A stretch of DNA of 64,000 nucleotides, taken from positions 496,001 to 560,000 of the forward strand of contig NZ_CP009574.1 of assembly GCF_000764555.1 (NCBI RefSeq), read 5' to 3'. The stretch is from Candidatus Francisella endociliophora. Lineage in GTDB: Bacteria > Pseudomonadota > Gammaproteobacteria > Francisellales > Francisellaceae. The notes beneath the pieces were generated by a model. The model searched no databases. It was not told the DNA's origin and was given only the letters and a program-made list of their open reading frames with translations. Position numbers and translations under genes: made by a program. Positions 20,389 to 28,546 of the stretch are shown here, one piece after another. Within the stretch, counting starts at the first letter, position 1. Each line of letters opens with the position of its first letter.

Positions 20389-22503
20389 TTATTTATTAAG
20401 AATTCTTTCTACATTTTGACATACATCTAACTTTCTTATTAAACGCAGTAATAAATAAAGCTCTCTTCTATTCCTTACAACAACTACAGAAGCTAATTTA
20501 GCTTGCTTATTATCTGCATCCATCATATCAAAACTACGAATATCAAAGCCTTCACGAGCTAAAGTAGCCGTAATTTTTGCTATAGCTCCTGGTATATTTT
20601 TCAATGTAATAGCAATTCTAGCTTTAAAGCTAGGATCATCATCATTATTTGTAAACCAGTCTGCTTCAATCTCTTTAGCATCTTCTCTTTTTAACAATGA
20701 ATATAAAGTATTACAGCTCTTTCTATGAACTTGTAAATTACCATCATCATTAATTACACCAACAATCTCATCGTTAGGCAAAGGTAAACAACAGTCTGCT
20801 ATTCTAGGATCATCTCCATATCTGATTTGCAATTTTGATATAGAAGATTTTTTATAATAGTTTCTAAAATCATCAAAATGCTCAGAAATAAAGTCTATAA
20901 AGTTATTTGGATCAATAAGACCTAAGCCTGTATCTAAATAAAAACGATTGATAGTGTCTATTCCCTCATAATTAAATAAAGCTCCATCAATAATCTCACT
21001 AGGAACATCACGTAGTTCAACACCAAGCAACCTAAGCTCTCCTTCAACAATATCTTTACCACGAATGTAATCAACATTTCTATATTGTTGTTTTAAAAAT
21101 TCTTTTATTGCTGACTTTGCTCTACCTGTTTCAACAAAATTTAACCATGCAGGATTTGGATCAGCAACTGCTGATGTTATAATTTCGACGTTATCACCTT
21201 GTTTTAGTCTGTAGTTAAGTGGAACTACTTTCCTATTGACTTTAGCTGACATACATTTATTACCAATATCTGTATGTATAAAATAAGCAAAATCAACACA
21301 AGTAGAGTTTATTGGCAGCTCAATAATCTCACCCTGAGGTGTAAAAACAAAAACATCATTATTGAAAACATCTGTTTTCACATTCTCTAAAAACTCTACA
21401 GAACTAGCAGTATAAACATTAATATCTGATATTTTCTTCAACCATCTTTGTAATGCTTTATCAGTTTTTTCTCCAATTTTATAGCTCCAATGCGCTGCAA
21501 TACCATATTCAGCCTGGCGATCCATTTGTTCAGTTTTTATCTGAATTTCTAAAGGAATATTATATGGTCCTAAAACCACGGTGTGTATAGATCTATACCC
21601 ATTAGCTTTTGGTGTTGCTATATAGTCTTTAAACTTTTGAGGCATTGGTTTATAAAGTTCATGAACCTTTCCAAGTGCAACATAGCAATCTGTTCTATTA
21701 GGAACAATCACTTTATATGCATACATATCCATAATTTCATCAAAAGATTTACCTTTTGTACGCATTTTATTATAAATACTATAAAGAGTTTTTTTACGTG
21801 CTTTAATATCGTCAATAGAGACTAAGCCATCTAATTTCTGTTTTAAAGAATCTTTGACTTCATAAAAAACTTTTTCTTTATTTTTTTCAACCTTTTTAAC
21901 TTTCTCTTCTAAAATATGATATCTATAAGGATGCATTCCTTCAAAAGCTAAGGTCTCTAGCTGCTCTTTCAATGTATTAATACCAAGTCTATGAGCAATA
22001 GGAGCGAATACATCTAATGTTTCTTTTGAGATTCTGCGTTTTTTTTCAGGCTTTAGTGGTGCTAAAGTTCGCATATTATGTAGCCTATCTGCCAGCTTAA
22101 TAAATATGACTCGAACATCTTTTGTAACAGATAAAAGCATTTTACGGAAATTTTCAGCTTGCTGCTCTGCCCTATTCTTATGTCTAATTTGTGTAAGTTT
22201 CGTTACGCCTTCAACTAATTGAGCAACTTTTTCACCAAATCGTTGTGATATATCCTCTGCGGTAAATTCTGTATCTTCAACGACATCATGCAATAATGCA
22301 GCAATAATGGTATCAACATCCATGTGTAGTTCAGCCAAAATACATGCAACAGCAATAGGATGAGTAAAATATGGCTCCCCTGAACTTCTTACCTGAGTTT
22401 CATGAGCGTCAGCACCAAAGATAAAAGCCTTTGCAATTTTTAATCTTTCCTCAGAAGGAAGATATTTAGAAATCAATTGATTCAATTCATAATAGCAAAA
22501 CAT
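20389..22503 (-). CDS. spoT: Bifunctional (p)ppGpp synthetase/hydrolase SpoT
   Basis: 704 residues. The N-terminal HD hydrolase domain has intact metal motifs (FTHPIAVACILAELHMD, LLHDVVEDTEFT, IKLADRLHNMRTL). The synthetase domain follows (DIKARKKTLYSIYNKM...YAYKVIV, and ANGYRSIHTVV near residue 300). A TGS domain (VFVFTPQGEIIELPINSTCVDFAYFIHTD) and a C-terminal ACT domain come next. The intact HD motif makes it a SpoT-type hydrolase rather than RelA. It is the stringent-response hub; the capsule operon lies directly upstream on the same strand after a 72-nt gap. Confidence 0.95.
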   Translation of the reverse strand: MFCYYELNQLISKYLPSEERLKIAKAFIFGADAHETQVRSSGEPYFTHPIAVACILAELHMDVDTIIAALLHDVVEDTEFTAEDISQRFGEKVAQLVEGVTKLTQIRHKNRAEQQAENFRKMLLSVTKDVRVIFIKLADRLHNMRTLAPLKPEKKRRISKETLDVFAPIAHRLGINTLKEQLETLAFEGMHPYRYHILEEKVKKVEKNKEKVFYEVKDSLKQKLDGLVSIDDIKARKKTLYSIYNKMRTKGKSFDEIMDMYAYKVIVPNRTDCYVALGKVHELYKPMPQKFKDYIATPKANGYRSIHTVVLGPYNIPLEIQIKTEQMDRQAEYGIAAHWSYKIGEKTDKALQRWLKKISDINVYTASSVEFLENVKTDVFNNDVFVFTPQGEIIELPINSTCVDFAYFIHTDIGNKCMSAKVNRKVVPLNYRLKQGDNVEIITSAVADPNPAWLNFVETGRAKSAIKEFLKQQYRNVDYIRGKDIVEGELRLLGVELRDVPSEIIDGALFNYEGIDTINRFYLDTGLGLIDPNNFIDFISEHFDDFRNYYKKSSISKLQIRYGDDPRIADCCLPLPNDEIVGVINDDGNLQVHRKSCNTLYSLLKREDAKEIEADWFTNNDDDPSFKARIAITLKNIPGAIAKITATLAREGFDIRSFDMMDADNKQAKLASVVVVRNRRELYLLLRLIRKLDVCQNVERILNK

Positions 22504-22575
22504 ATAAATAACTTAAGAAAATTTACACTTATTGCTTAAATGATAAATTGAATTAGAAATCAAAGCAATTTATAA

Positions 22576-23796
22576 CTACTTTGTTTTAAAAGAAATTAGA
22601 TATTTTCTCGAAATAAATGCCATAAACACTATCAAACTAATATCTATTATCAATAAAATAATAGCTAAAGTAGTATTATAACTCTTTTGAGAGAAAACTG
22701 CTCCTTGACCTGGGGGAGTAATATTTGCAGGATTATAAGTCAACCCATACTTTTTTATAATGCCAGAGTTTATATCTCTAACATTTACAACAGGAGTACC
22801 CTCTTTCAAAAAATTCACAGCAACTGAACGCACACTACTATACTCTGTAGGTAAACTCTTAGTTACACCTGTTGGGAAACTTGGCAACTTAAGTACTCTC
22901 TCATTCTTTTTGCTGCTAGACTTGGAATCTTTTTTATCTTTATTATCTTTTTTATTATCTTTTTTGCTATCATCAGAAGCTTTAATCGTAGGTTGCTTTA
23001 AGCCAATTGATGCCATATTTCCACCCACATTAATATAAGCTTTGATCTTATTATCTCCAGCAGCTTTTTTATACATTTCTGTACGTGTTTTTATAGATGT
23101 AGTCGTAGCATGATGATATGGAATATTTATAACTTTATAATCATTTCTTTTTATAGAATCATTAAGTTTTAAAATAGCTCCTGGAGTCATTCCATAACCA
23201 TTATCTCTTGACCCCCCTAATGTGGCACCAAGTACATCAAAGTCAAATATACCCTTATCAACTAGATTCTTATAAATATCTGGCCATGTAAAACTAGGTC
23301 TATTTGCACCAAACTGAGAAGCCCCAACAGAGAAGATAATTAAAGGTTTAAGCTTTAATGTCTTTATTGCTGCTAGCATTGCTATATCTAACGCTGGATA
23401 CGACCCTGTTTCTTGAACTGCAACAGTATCACCTTCTTTTAAATTCAGCTCACTTAGCCAGCTAACAAATATTGCTGCCATATTAGGGTTTACAGAGGAT
23501 CTCTTTGCGTAAAGATCACCTGAATCTGTAGTTATTTCTGTCATAGATAGACCAATAAGACCTGTACAAGAAACATCACCCATTGTCTTACATAAATAAC
23601 CTTTTGACATAAAAAAGTCTTGTGTTAGCTTGAAAGCCTCGTTTGTAGTCTCTGCTGCTTCTATTTTCTGATTATATCCTTTAGTTTCAACAACCAAATT
23701 TTTCTCAACAATATAAAGAGAAATAATCATAAAAGCACTAAGAAATACTATTATATAACGTGATATAAATTTGCGGTGCCAATACATAGTTTTCAT
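22576..23796 (-). CDS. Poly-gamma-glutamate system protein (PgsW-like; third gene of the cap operon)
   Basis: 406 residues. One N-terminal transmembrane helix (residues 10-28), a large extracytoplasmic domain, a Lys/Ser/Asp-rich linker (about residues 270-297), then a C-terminal transmembrane helix (about 380-398). The conserved-looking motifs are GLIGLSMTEITTDSGDLYAKRSSVNPNMAAIF and SVGASQFGANRPSFTWPDIY. In Francisella this gene is sometimes labelled capA, but it does not show the PGA_cap metallophosphatase motifs of Bacillus CapA. It starts 3 nt after capC, so it is cotranscribed. It probably helps export or anchor the polymer; the exact role is unknown. Confidence 0.7.
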   Translation of the reverse strand: MKTMYWHRKFISRYIIVFLSAFMIISLYIVEKNLVVETKGYNQKIEAAETTNEAFKLTQDFFMSKGYLCKTMGDVSCTGLIGLSMTEITTDSGDLYAKRSSVNPNMAAIFVSWLSELNLKEGDTVAVQETGSYPALDIAMLAAIKTLKLKPLIIFSVGASQFGANRPSFTWPDIYKNLVDKGIFDFDVLGATLGGSRDNGYGMTPGAILKLNDSIKRNDYKVINIPYHHATTTSIKTRTEMYKKAAGDNKIKAYINVGGNMASIGLKQPTIKASDDSKKDNKKDNKDKKDSKSSSKKNERVLKLPSFPTGVTKSLPTEYSSVRSVAVNFLKEGTPVVNVRDINSGIIKKYGLTYNPANITPPGQGAVFSQKSYNTTLAIILLIIDISLIVFMAFISRKYLISFKTK

Positions 23797-23799
23797 ATT

Positions 23800-24264
23800 T
23801 TAAATTCCTACTATTTGAGGTCCGATTAGAACAATTAATAATAAACGAATAATGATAGAAGCAATCAACAAAGAACCTATAGTTTCTATAAGCCCTTGTC
23901 TATCAATTGATAAAGTAATAAGACCTGGAATAATGTATCCTATCACCTGAACCTGATCAGAATAAAAACTCGCCGTCATATATTGAGAAAACAAACTATT
24001 ACATATCGTACCCAAAATAAAAGATAACAATACTGTAATAGCGATTCTTCTTCTGCCATATATAATCATAAACCTAGACATAAATCTAACAATCCCAAAT
24101 ATCACTATAGATATAAGTATGGTAACTATTACTCTATCTGGAGCTCCCATTTCTAGAGCGAAGTATCCAGGCACTACCATACCACCAGTAGATAATCCCA
24201 AAAGAGATACGAATATTAATCCGACTATTAAACCAATCCCTATCGAGAGCGTTAATGGATCCAT
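23800..24264 (-). CDS. capC: Poly-gamma-glutamate biosynthesis/export protein CapC (PgsC)
   Basis: 154 residues, almost entirely hydrophobic, with four to five transmembrane helices. LSIGIGLIVGLIFVSLLGLSTGGMVVPGYFAL and GYIIPGLITLSIDRQGLIETIGSLLIASIIIRL are the typical PgsC/CapC features. It forms the membrane part of the ligase complex with CapB, which is encoded 25 nt upstream. Confidence 0.92.
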   Translation of the reverse strand: MDPLTLSIGIGLIVGLIFVSLLGLSTGGMVVPGYFALEMGAPDRVIVTILISIVIFGIVRFMSRFMIIYGRRRIAITVLLSFILGTICNSLFSQYMTASFYSDQVQVIGYIIPGLITLSIDRQGLIETIGSLLIASIIIRLLLIVLIGPQIVGI

Positions 24265-24289
24265 TATTTTCTCCTATTTATTCTTAAAA

Positions 24290-25522
24290 TTATAAATCAT
24301 GTTTTTGTTTATGACTGTTATCACAAAACTCAACTAAACTCATGCCAATATCTTTTATATTTCCTACACCTACTAGCATATATGATTTTGCAGATTGAGC
24401 AGAATATGTTTTATCAAGAATTTCTTGAGGTTGCATATCTTCACAAACAATAACTTGAGCACGCTCTACCCCTAAAGATTTTGCATATTTTTTATAGAAA
24501 GATACAAACACATCTGTACCAGTTCCAATCAATACTACTAAATCTGGCTTTTGCCATTCTAAAATGGCTTCTGCAATTTGTTTAGACCTGTCTTCTCTAT
24601 CTGCCCTGCAGTTTACAACAAGCACTTTTTTATCACAATCAGAATACTTCTCATAAAGCTTATCCCAAAGCATTTTTGTAGAAACTGGATCATTTGCAGC
24701 AAATGCATTAGCAAAATTCATTTGAGCATCTTTTATATCAAAATTATATTCAGTCATTGCTCCAGGATCAGGAGTCGCTTCCCACATGCCTTTTAAAGCA
24801 ATATCCCTTGGAATACCAAGATCATCAGTAACTTTTAAAGCTAATGCAACATTGATCTTGAACTCAGAGTATACAAACTTATTAATTTCTTCATCTGTGA
24901 TTTTATCAGCATCTTCAGCTGTTGCTGCCACTAACTCACTTTCTCTATCTTTACATACATAACCAAAGAAATCTAAATGAACATCTTCAGCTGTAAAATA
25001 TTTAGATTTAACAGGCACTGTGCCAGCCAAAGCCTTTGCAACATCTCTCTCAGTAGGTCCCATCACATCTAAATGATCGGGTCTTGCATTAGTAAGAACA
25101 CCATGCGTTGCCTTAATTAACTTCAGTTCACACAAAGACTGTAATAGTGGTTGTAAAGCCATACATTCGATAATAATAGCATCTGCCTTGGCTTTTCGTG
25201 CTTTGAACATAATCTTTACTTGTTCAGCAATATTACTAAATCCAATCCTAAACACAGGAGTTTCTGAACCATCCGTATCAATATATCTAGCCAAAGTTCC
25301 TGTTGTTTTAGCAACTGTTTTATAACCACCTGCTCGAACCCCTGCAGCTATAAGCCTAGCCACACTTGACTTACCTCTCGTACCATTTACATGGATCCTA
25401 ATAGGAATACTTTTAATACTAATATTATGAACTATATTCTCTATTATAAGGTATAGGCACAAACCCACGAAAACACCTATAATCAACCAAAAATCCAAGT
25501 GATTCACCCCTGTATACAACAA
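24290..25522 (-). CDS. capB: Poly-gamma-glutamate synthase CapB (PgsB), Mur-ligase fold
   Basis: CapB is the ATP-dependent amide ligase that extends gamma-linked glutamate. 410 residues: an N-terminal membrane anchor (LIIGVFVGLCLYLIIENIV), the ATP loop HVNGTRGKSSVARLIAAGVR near residue 45, ECMALQPLLQ near residue 118 and LTNARPDHLDVMGPT near residue 140, all standard for PgsB. It heads the capB-capC-pgsW operon. This locus is a known virulence factor in F. tularensis; whether the product is true polyglutamate or another gamma-glutamyl product is not settled by sequence. Confidence 0.94.
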   Translation of the reverse strand: MLYTGVNHLDFWLIIGVFVGLCLYLIIENIVHNISIKSIPIRIHVNGTRGKSSVARLIAAGVRAGGYKTVAKTTGTLARYIDTDGSETPVFRIGFSNIAEQVKIMFKARKAKADAIIIECMALQPLLQSLCELKLIKATHGVLTNARPDHLDVMGPTERDVAKALAGTVPVKSKYFTAEDVHLDFFGYVCKDRESELVAATAEDADKITDEEINKFVYSEFKINVALALKVTDDLGIPRDIALKGMWEATPDPGAMTEYNFDIKDAQMNFANAFAANDPVSTKMLWDKLYEKYSDCDKKVLVVNCRADREDRSKQIAEAILEWQKPDLVVLIGTGTDVFVSFYKKYAKSLGVERAQVIVCEDMQPQEILDKTYSAQSAKSYMLVGVGNIKDIGMSLVEFCDNSHKQKHDL

Positions 25523-25578
25523 TTGTTTATATTATATCATCCAGATTATTATATACAATGATAGAGAATTATATAAAG

Positions 25579-26847
25579 TTAGCTCTTCTTTCTTCTAGTT
25601 AAAGCACTTGTTTCTGGCATAAGATAAATTATTGGTATCATAACCACTGATGCTAAAATCAATACCCATGAAGGAGCAAGCATACTTCCAGAAGCAACCA
25701 CTAATGCTGTTACAATAAATGGAATAGTCCCACCAAAAAAAGAATTTCCAATATTATAACTAAGAGCGTTGCCACTATAGCGATATTTTACACTAAACAA
25801 CTCTGGAGCTGCTGCACCATATGATCCCCAAATAGCCATTAAGGGAATACTCAAAAATATCATAGATAAAATCAAATAGAAATATCCTTCTTTCATAAGA
25901 ATAAAGCTTGGATATGATAAAAAGATATAAATTAAAATAGAGAAAATTATTAAAGGTTTTCTTCCTACATAGTCGCTCAATAATCCCCATAACGGAGCTG
26001 AAAATGAAAAAATAAGGCTAAATAAAGTAACAATAGCTAAAGCTGAAAATTCTGAATAATTTAAATCAATAAAGTGTGTACTTAAATATGAAAGAACTAA
26101 ATAATAAGCAATATTTGCATATGCCGATAAAGAAATTGCAAAAAATAAAGGACCTTTTTGTATATTAAACATTTCTCTAACAGGTTTACTAGATAATTCT
26201 CCTTCAGATTGCATTTCCTCAAATAAATAACTTTCTGGTATAGACAGCCTCATAACTAACGCTATCAAAGCTAAAGCCAAACCAATAACATATCCTATTC
26301 GCCATCCCCAAGCATCAAGTACTTCACTTGAAAAGATACCAAAAAGTACCATTGTAACTAGAGATGCTAAAAAAACTCCTGTTCCTGATGACATAGTTGC
26401 AAAACTAGCAATAAAACCTCTTCTATTAGGTTTGGTAGACTCAATCATAAAAACCATAACACCACCGTAAGATCCACCTATCGAAAAACCTTGTAACAAT
26501 CTCATAAAAACAAGAATAATTGGCGCCACAATCCCTATACCATTATAAGAAGGGAGTATAGTTATTATAAACATAGGCAATATCATCATCATTGCTGATA
26601 TGACTAAAGCTTTTCTCCTACCGAACCTATCACCAAAACTCCCCATAACAACACTTCCAATAGGCCCCATAAAAAACCCTGCAGCAAAAACACCAAAGGT
26701 CATAAGAATAGCCGTGTACTTACTTGCATCAGGAAAAAATATATGAGCAATCACTGGTGTTAAATATGCAAAAAGCATAAAATCATACCATTCAACAACG
26801 GTGCTAGCTGCAGCAAAAAAAATATGTTTTTTTGATATATTACTCAT
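25579..26847 (-). CDS. MFS transporter, metabolite:H+ symporter (MHS/ProP-like) type
   Basis: 422 residues with twelve predicted helices. The N terminus AAASTVVEWYDFMLFAYLTPVIA and the loop motif GDRFGRRKALVISAM, followed by LLQGFSIGGSYGGVMVFMIES, are typical of the MHS group (ProP, citrate/alpha-ketoglutarate transporters). Francisella encodes several phagosomal MFS transporters of this kind that take up amino acids; this gene could be one, but the substrate is not readable. It is the last core gene before the integrated element and is read away from it, with its promoter in 26848-26947. Confidence 0.88.
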   Translation of the reverse strand: MSNISKKHIFFAAASTVVEWYDFMLFAYLTPVIAHIFFPDASKYTAILMTFGVFAAGFFMGPIGSVVMGSFGDRFGRRKALVISAMMMILPMFIITILPSYNGIGIVAPIILVFMRLLQGFSIGGSYGGVMVFMIESTKPNRRGFIASFATMSSGTGVFLASLVTMVLFGIFSSEVLDAWGWRIGYVIGLALALIALVMRLSIPESYLFEEMQSEGELSSKPVREMFNIQKGPLFFAISLSAYANIAYYLVLSYLSTHFIDLNYSEFSALAIVTLFSLIFSFSAPLWGLLSDYVGRKPLIIFSILIYIFLSYPSFILMKEGYFYLILSMIFLSIPLMAIWGSYGAAAPELFSVKYRYSGNALSYNIGNSFFGGTIPFIVTALVVASGSMLAPSWVLILASVVMIPIIYLMPETSALTRRKKS

Positions 26848-26947
26848 TATGTAAAATCATCTAAAAGTATTCTAAATAGAAACAAATAATATAGAATGAT
26901 CAATACATTTACAAATTATGTGAAGAATAAAATATTATATGAAACAC

Positions 26948-26960
26948 GACGGGGAGACTC
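26948..26960. repeat. Left attachment core (attL), 13-bp direct repeat
   Basis: GACGGGGAGACTC is identical to 38078-38090 in the T-arm/acceptor part of tRNA-Leu. A GC-rich 13-mer in such an AT-rich region is unlikely to recur here by chance. The bases to its left do not continue the tRNA 3' end (TGGTGCG in the tRNA, AAACAC here), so the displaced tRNA end is either decayed or the core is only this short. Confidence 0.7.
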
Positions 26961-27016
26961 TAATAATATGCCTCAGACCCTTTATTTACAGCGCATTATA
27001 TTTTGTAAACTGATTT

Positions 27017-27040
27017 TAGGATACTATTTAGGATACACTT
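27017..27040. repeat. Left integrase arm-type repeat
   Basis: A 24-bp sequence made of two tandem TAGGATAC units, the second being TTTAGGATACACTT. It matches 37936-37959 beside the integrase gene at 22 of 24 positions, in the same orientation. Paired repeats just inside both ends of a tRNA-borne island fit arm-type integrase binding sites and support the boundaries. Confidence 0.65.
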
Positions 27041-27075
27041 GGAGCAAAGTACCCCCTATTTTTAGTACCTTATGC

Positions 27076-27201
27076 TTAAGATGCTAATTGCATTATTGGA
27101 GGTGGAAAAGAATTACCTGAAACTTGAGTTGCTATTCCATAACTAAAACCAGTTGAAACTAAACTTAAAACTATTGCTGATGTTAATATTACTTTTTTCA
27201 T
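27076..27201 (-). CDS. 41-residue exported peptide, unknown function
   Basis: An ATG at 27201 opens a short frame encoding MKKVILTSAIVLSLVSTGFS, then YG and a mature tail of about 20 residues with three consecutive prolines (SFPPPIMQLAS). The N terminus is a textbook signal peptide (KK, then a hydrophobic core). AAGAG lies nine bases upstream. It is the outermost gene at the left end of the island, just inside the arm repeat. It could be a secreted peptide, a small membrane-active peptide or a decayed remnant of a larger exported protein. I see no family. Confidence 0.5.
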   Translation of the reverse strand: MKKVILTSAIVLSLVSTGFSYGIATQVSGNSFPPPIMQLAS

Positions 27202-27402
27202 TTTGATGATCTCTTATACTATGTAAATTTTATACTGGTATTATGATCCTTGATTTAACTAAAGTGAAATATATAGTTTTTATGAGTACGATAAGATTAA
27301 GTTATGTAAAGGGGTTTATATTTACGTCTAGTTAGTTCTTTTTATATATCTCGGAGAAACTCCCTTTTTATAGCGTTCAAAAACCTAGTGGTAATCTAAG
27401 GG

Positions 27403-27837
27403 TTAAATATCTTTTATTGGTACAGGGTACTCCGCAAATGGGTATCTTCTTGATAGTTGCAATTTAGCTAAATCATCCTCCTCTTGATAATCTACTTGTA
27501 AGCCAGCTCTTCTTTTGTCCCATTGTTTAAGCTTAGCAACTGTATTAATAGCTTGTATCTTTTCAGTCATGGTGCTCTCATCATTATCTATAATATCATC
27601 CAGCTTATCTAAGTATTTTTGCCTTGTATTGAATGCACCCAACATCTCTCTTTGTTGTACACTTTCAATGAAATTAGCTACCTTTTCATTTTTAAGTAGT
27701 TTACTGGCTTCATTATGTATAGTTTGGTCTTTCATATTGTTAATATCATAAGCCTGCTCATAAGCCTCTGTAGCACATCCACTTTGCAGATAGTATTTAC
27801 AAAACTCTAATTGCTTAGCTGTTAAATCTGTCTTCAT
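27403..27837 (-). CDS. terS: Terminase small subunit (TerS-like)
   Basis: 144 residues. The N-terminal MKTDLTAKQLEFCKYYLQSG with CATEAYEQAY, then NEASKLLKNEKVANFIE, is the helix-turn-helix DNA-recognition region typical of the Terminase_2 small-subunit family. Small terminases select the packaging site and feed DNA to TerL. No TerL, portal or capsid gene is present, so this protein would have to act with a helper phage's large subunit, as in Gram-negative PICIs and SaPIs. It is near the distal end of the minus-strand gene run; its start overlaps the preceding gene by one base. Confidence 0.82.
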   Translation of the reverse strand: MKTDLTAKQLEFCKYYLQSGCATEAYEQAYDINNMKDQTIHNEASKLLKNEKVANFIESVQQREMLGAFNTRQKYLDKLDDIIDNDESTMTEKIQAINTVAKLKQWDKRRAGLQVDYQEEDDLAKLQLSRRYPFAEYPVPIKDI

Positions 27838-28022
27838 TATTCATCATCCTCATTATCTATATAAAGCTTTACTTTCTTACCTGTAGCACGACTAAGATTT
27901 TTTATATTTATAATGCAGTCTTTGGCAGACTGTTTACTAAATGATGCAAACCTATCATTAAATAACTTTATTGATCCATTTAATAGATCATTTGCCAACT
28001 CCATTTGCTTTTCTTCTGTCAT
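27837..28022 (-). CDS. 61-residue hypothetical island protein
   Basis: An acidic small protein, MTEEKQMELANDLLNGSIKL, then a basic helix region (SKQSAKDCIINIKNLSRATGKKVKLYI) and an acidic tail. It is placed directly before terS, the stop overlapping the terS ATG by one base, so it is translationally coupled to terS and may be a packaging accessory. No family recognised. Confidence 0.5.
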   Translation of the reverse strand: MTEEKQMELANDLLNGSIKLFNDRFASFSKQSAKDCIINIKNLSRATGKKVKLYIDNEDDE

Positions 28023-28030
28023 ATCAACAC

Positions 28031-28210
28031 CTACAAAAAGTTAATCATATTTCTATTAAACTTATAAACCAATGACTTAACTATCACGCTATAACCTACT
28101 CCATGTTGACTAGCTGTATTCTTTAGAGTCTGTAACTCATTTTCATCAATTCTTAGGGTTACTGGTATAGTCTTACTCTTAAACTCTATATTATGGTTTT
28201 GCTCTATCAT
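28031..28210 (-). CDS. 59-residue ribbon-helix-helix-like protein
   Basis: Starting from ATG at 28210 (overlapping the upstream stop as ATGA), the frame encodes a protein with FKSKTIPVTLRIDENELQTL followed by a helix with Gly-rich turn (QHGVGYSVIVKSLVYKF). A basic beta-strand (KTIPVTLRID) followed by two helices is the CopG/Arc ribbon-helix-helix pattern, so it is probably a DNA-binding regulator or an antitoxin without a recognisable toxin partner. Being in a coupled run with terS, it might autoregulate that late operon. Confidence 0.55.
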   Translation of the reverse strand: MIEQNHNIEFKSKTIPVTLRIDENELQTLKNTASQHGVGYSVIVKSLVYKFNRNMINFL

Positions 28211-28419
28211 TGCTTTATTCCTTTATCTTTTTCTACTAATACACCATCTACAACTTTATATCTCTCGCCTGTTCGCTTATCTCCAAATACAAAGCTATCC
28301 CAGTCTATTCGTACTATATATTTACTCTTCTCAAACCATCTATATAAAGCCATAGTTTGATTTTCTACATTATTGGGTAATGTATAGCCACATTCCCAAG
28401 CTATAGCCTCTATACTCAT
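28207..28419 (-). CDS. 70-residue hypothetical island protein
   Basis: MSIEAIAWECGYTLPNNVEN, then ALYRWFEKSKYIVRIDWDSF and a basic-acidic tail. It begins the coupled run 70-residue protein, RHH protein, 61-residue protein, TerS, in which consecutive genes overlap by 1-4 nt or are only 8 nt apart. No family recognised. Confidence 0.5.
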   Translation of the reverse strand: MSIEAIAWECGYTLPNNVENQTMALYRWFEKSKYIVRIDWDSFVFGDKRTGERYKVVDGVLVEKDKGIKQ

Positions 28420-28546
28420 CTATAAACCCCTTATTTTTGTATATTGATTGTAATTATGAGTATTACATATTGTTAGTTATGTAATGTTAGAAGTAATTAT
28501 ATAACGAAATAAATTAGTAGGATTGGAGGGGTGTATATAAGTATTC

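Noticed and set aside
26896-27087. A 63-codon plus-strand frame across the left attachment core
   Set aside because: It runs through the att core and arm repeats, has no ribosome site and no protein-like composition. It is a chance frame.
27355-27372. Hairpin GGAG-AAA-CTCC followed by T5, downstream of terS
   Set aside because: The T-run points along the plus strand, but no plus-strand gene ends here. The stem is only four base pairs, so I do not list it as a terminator.
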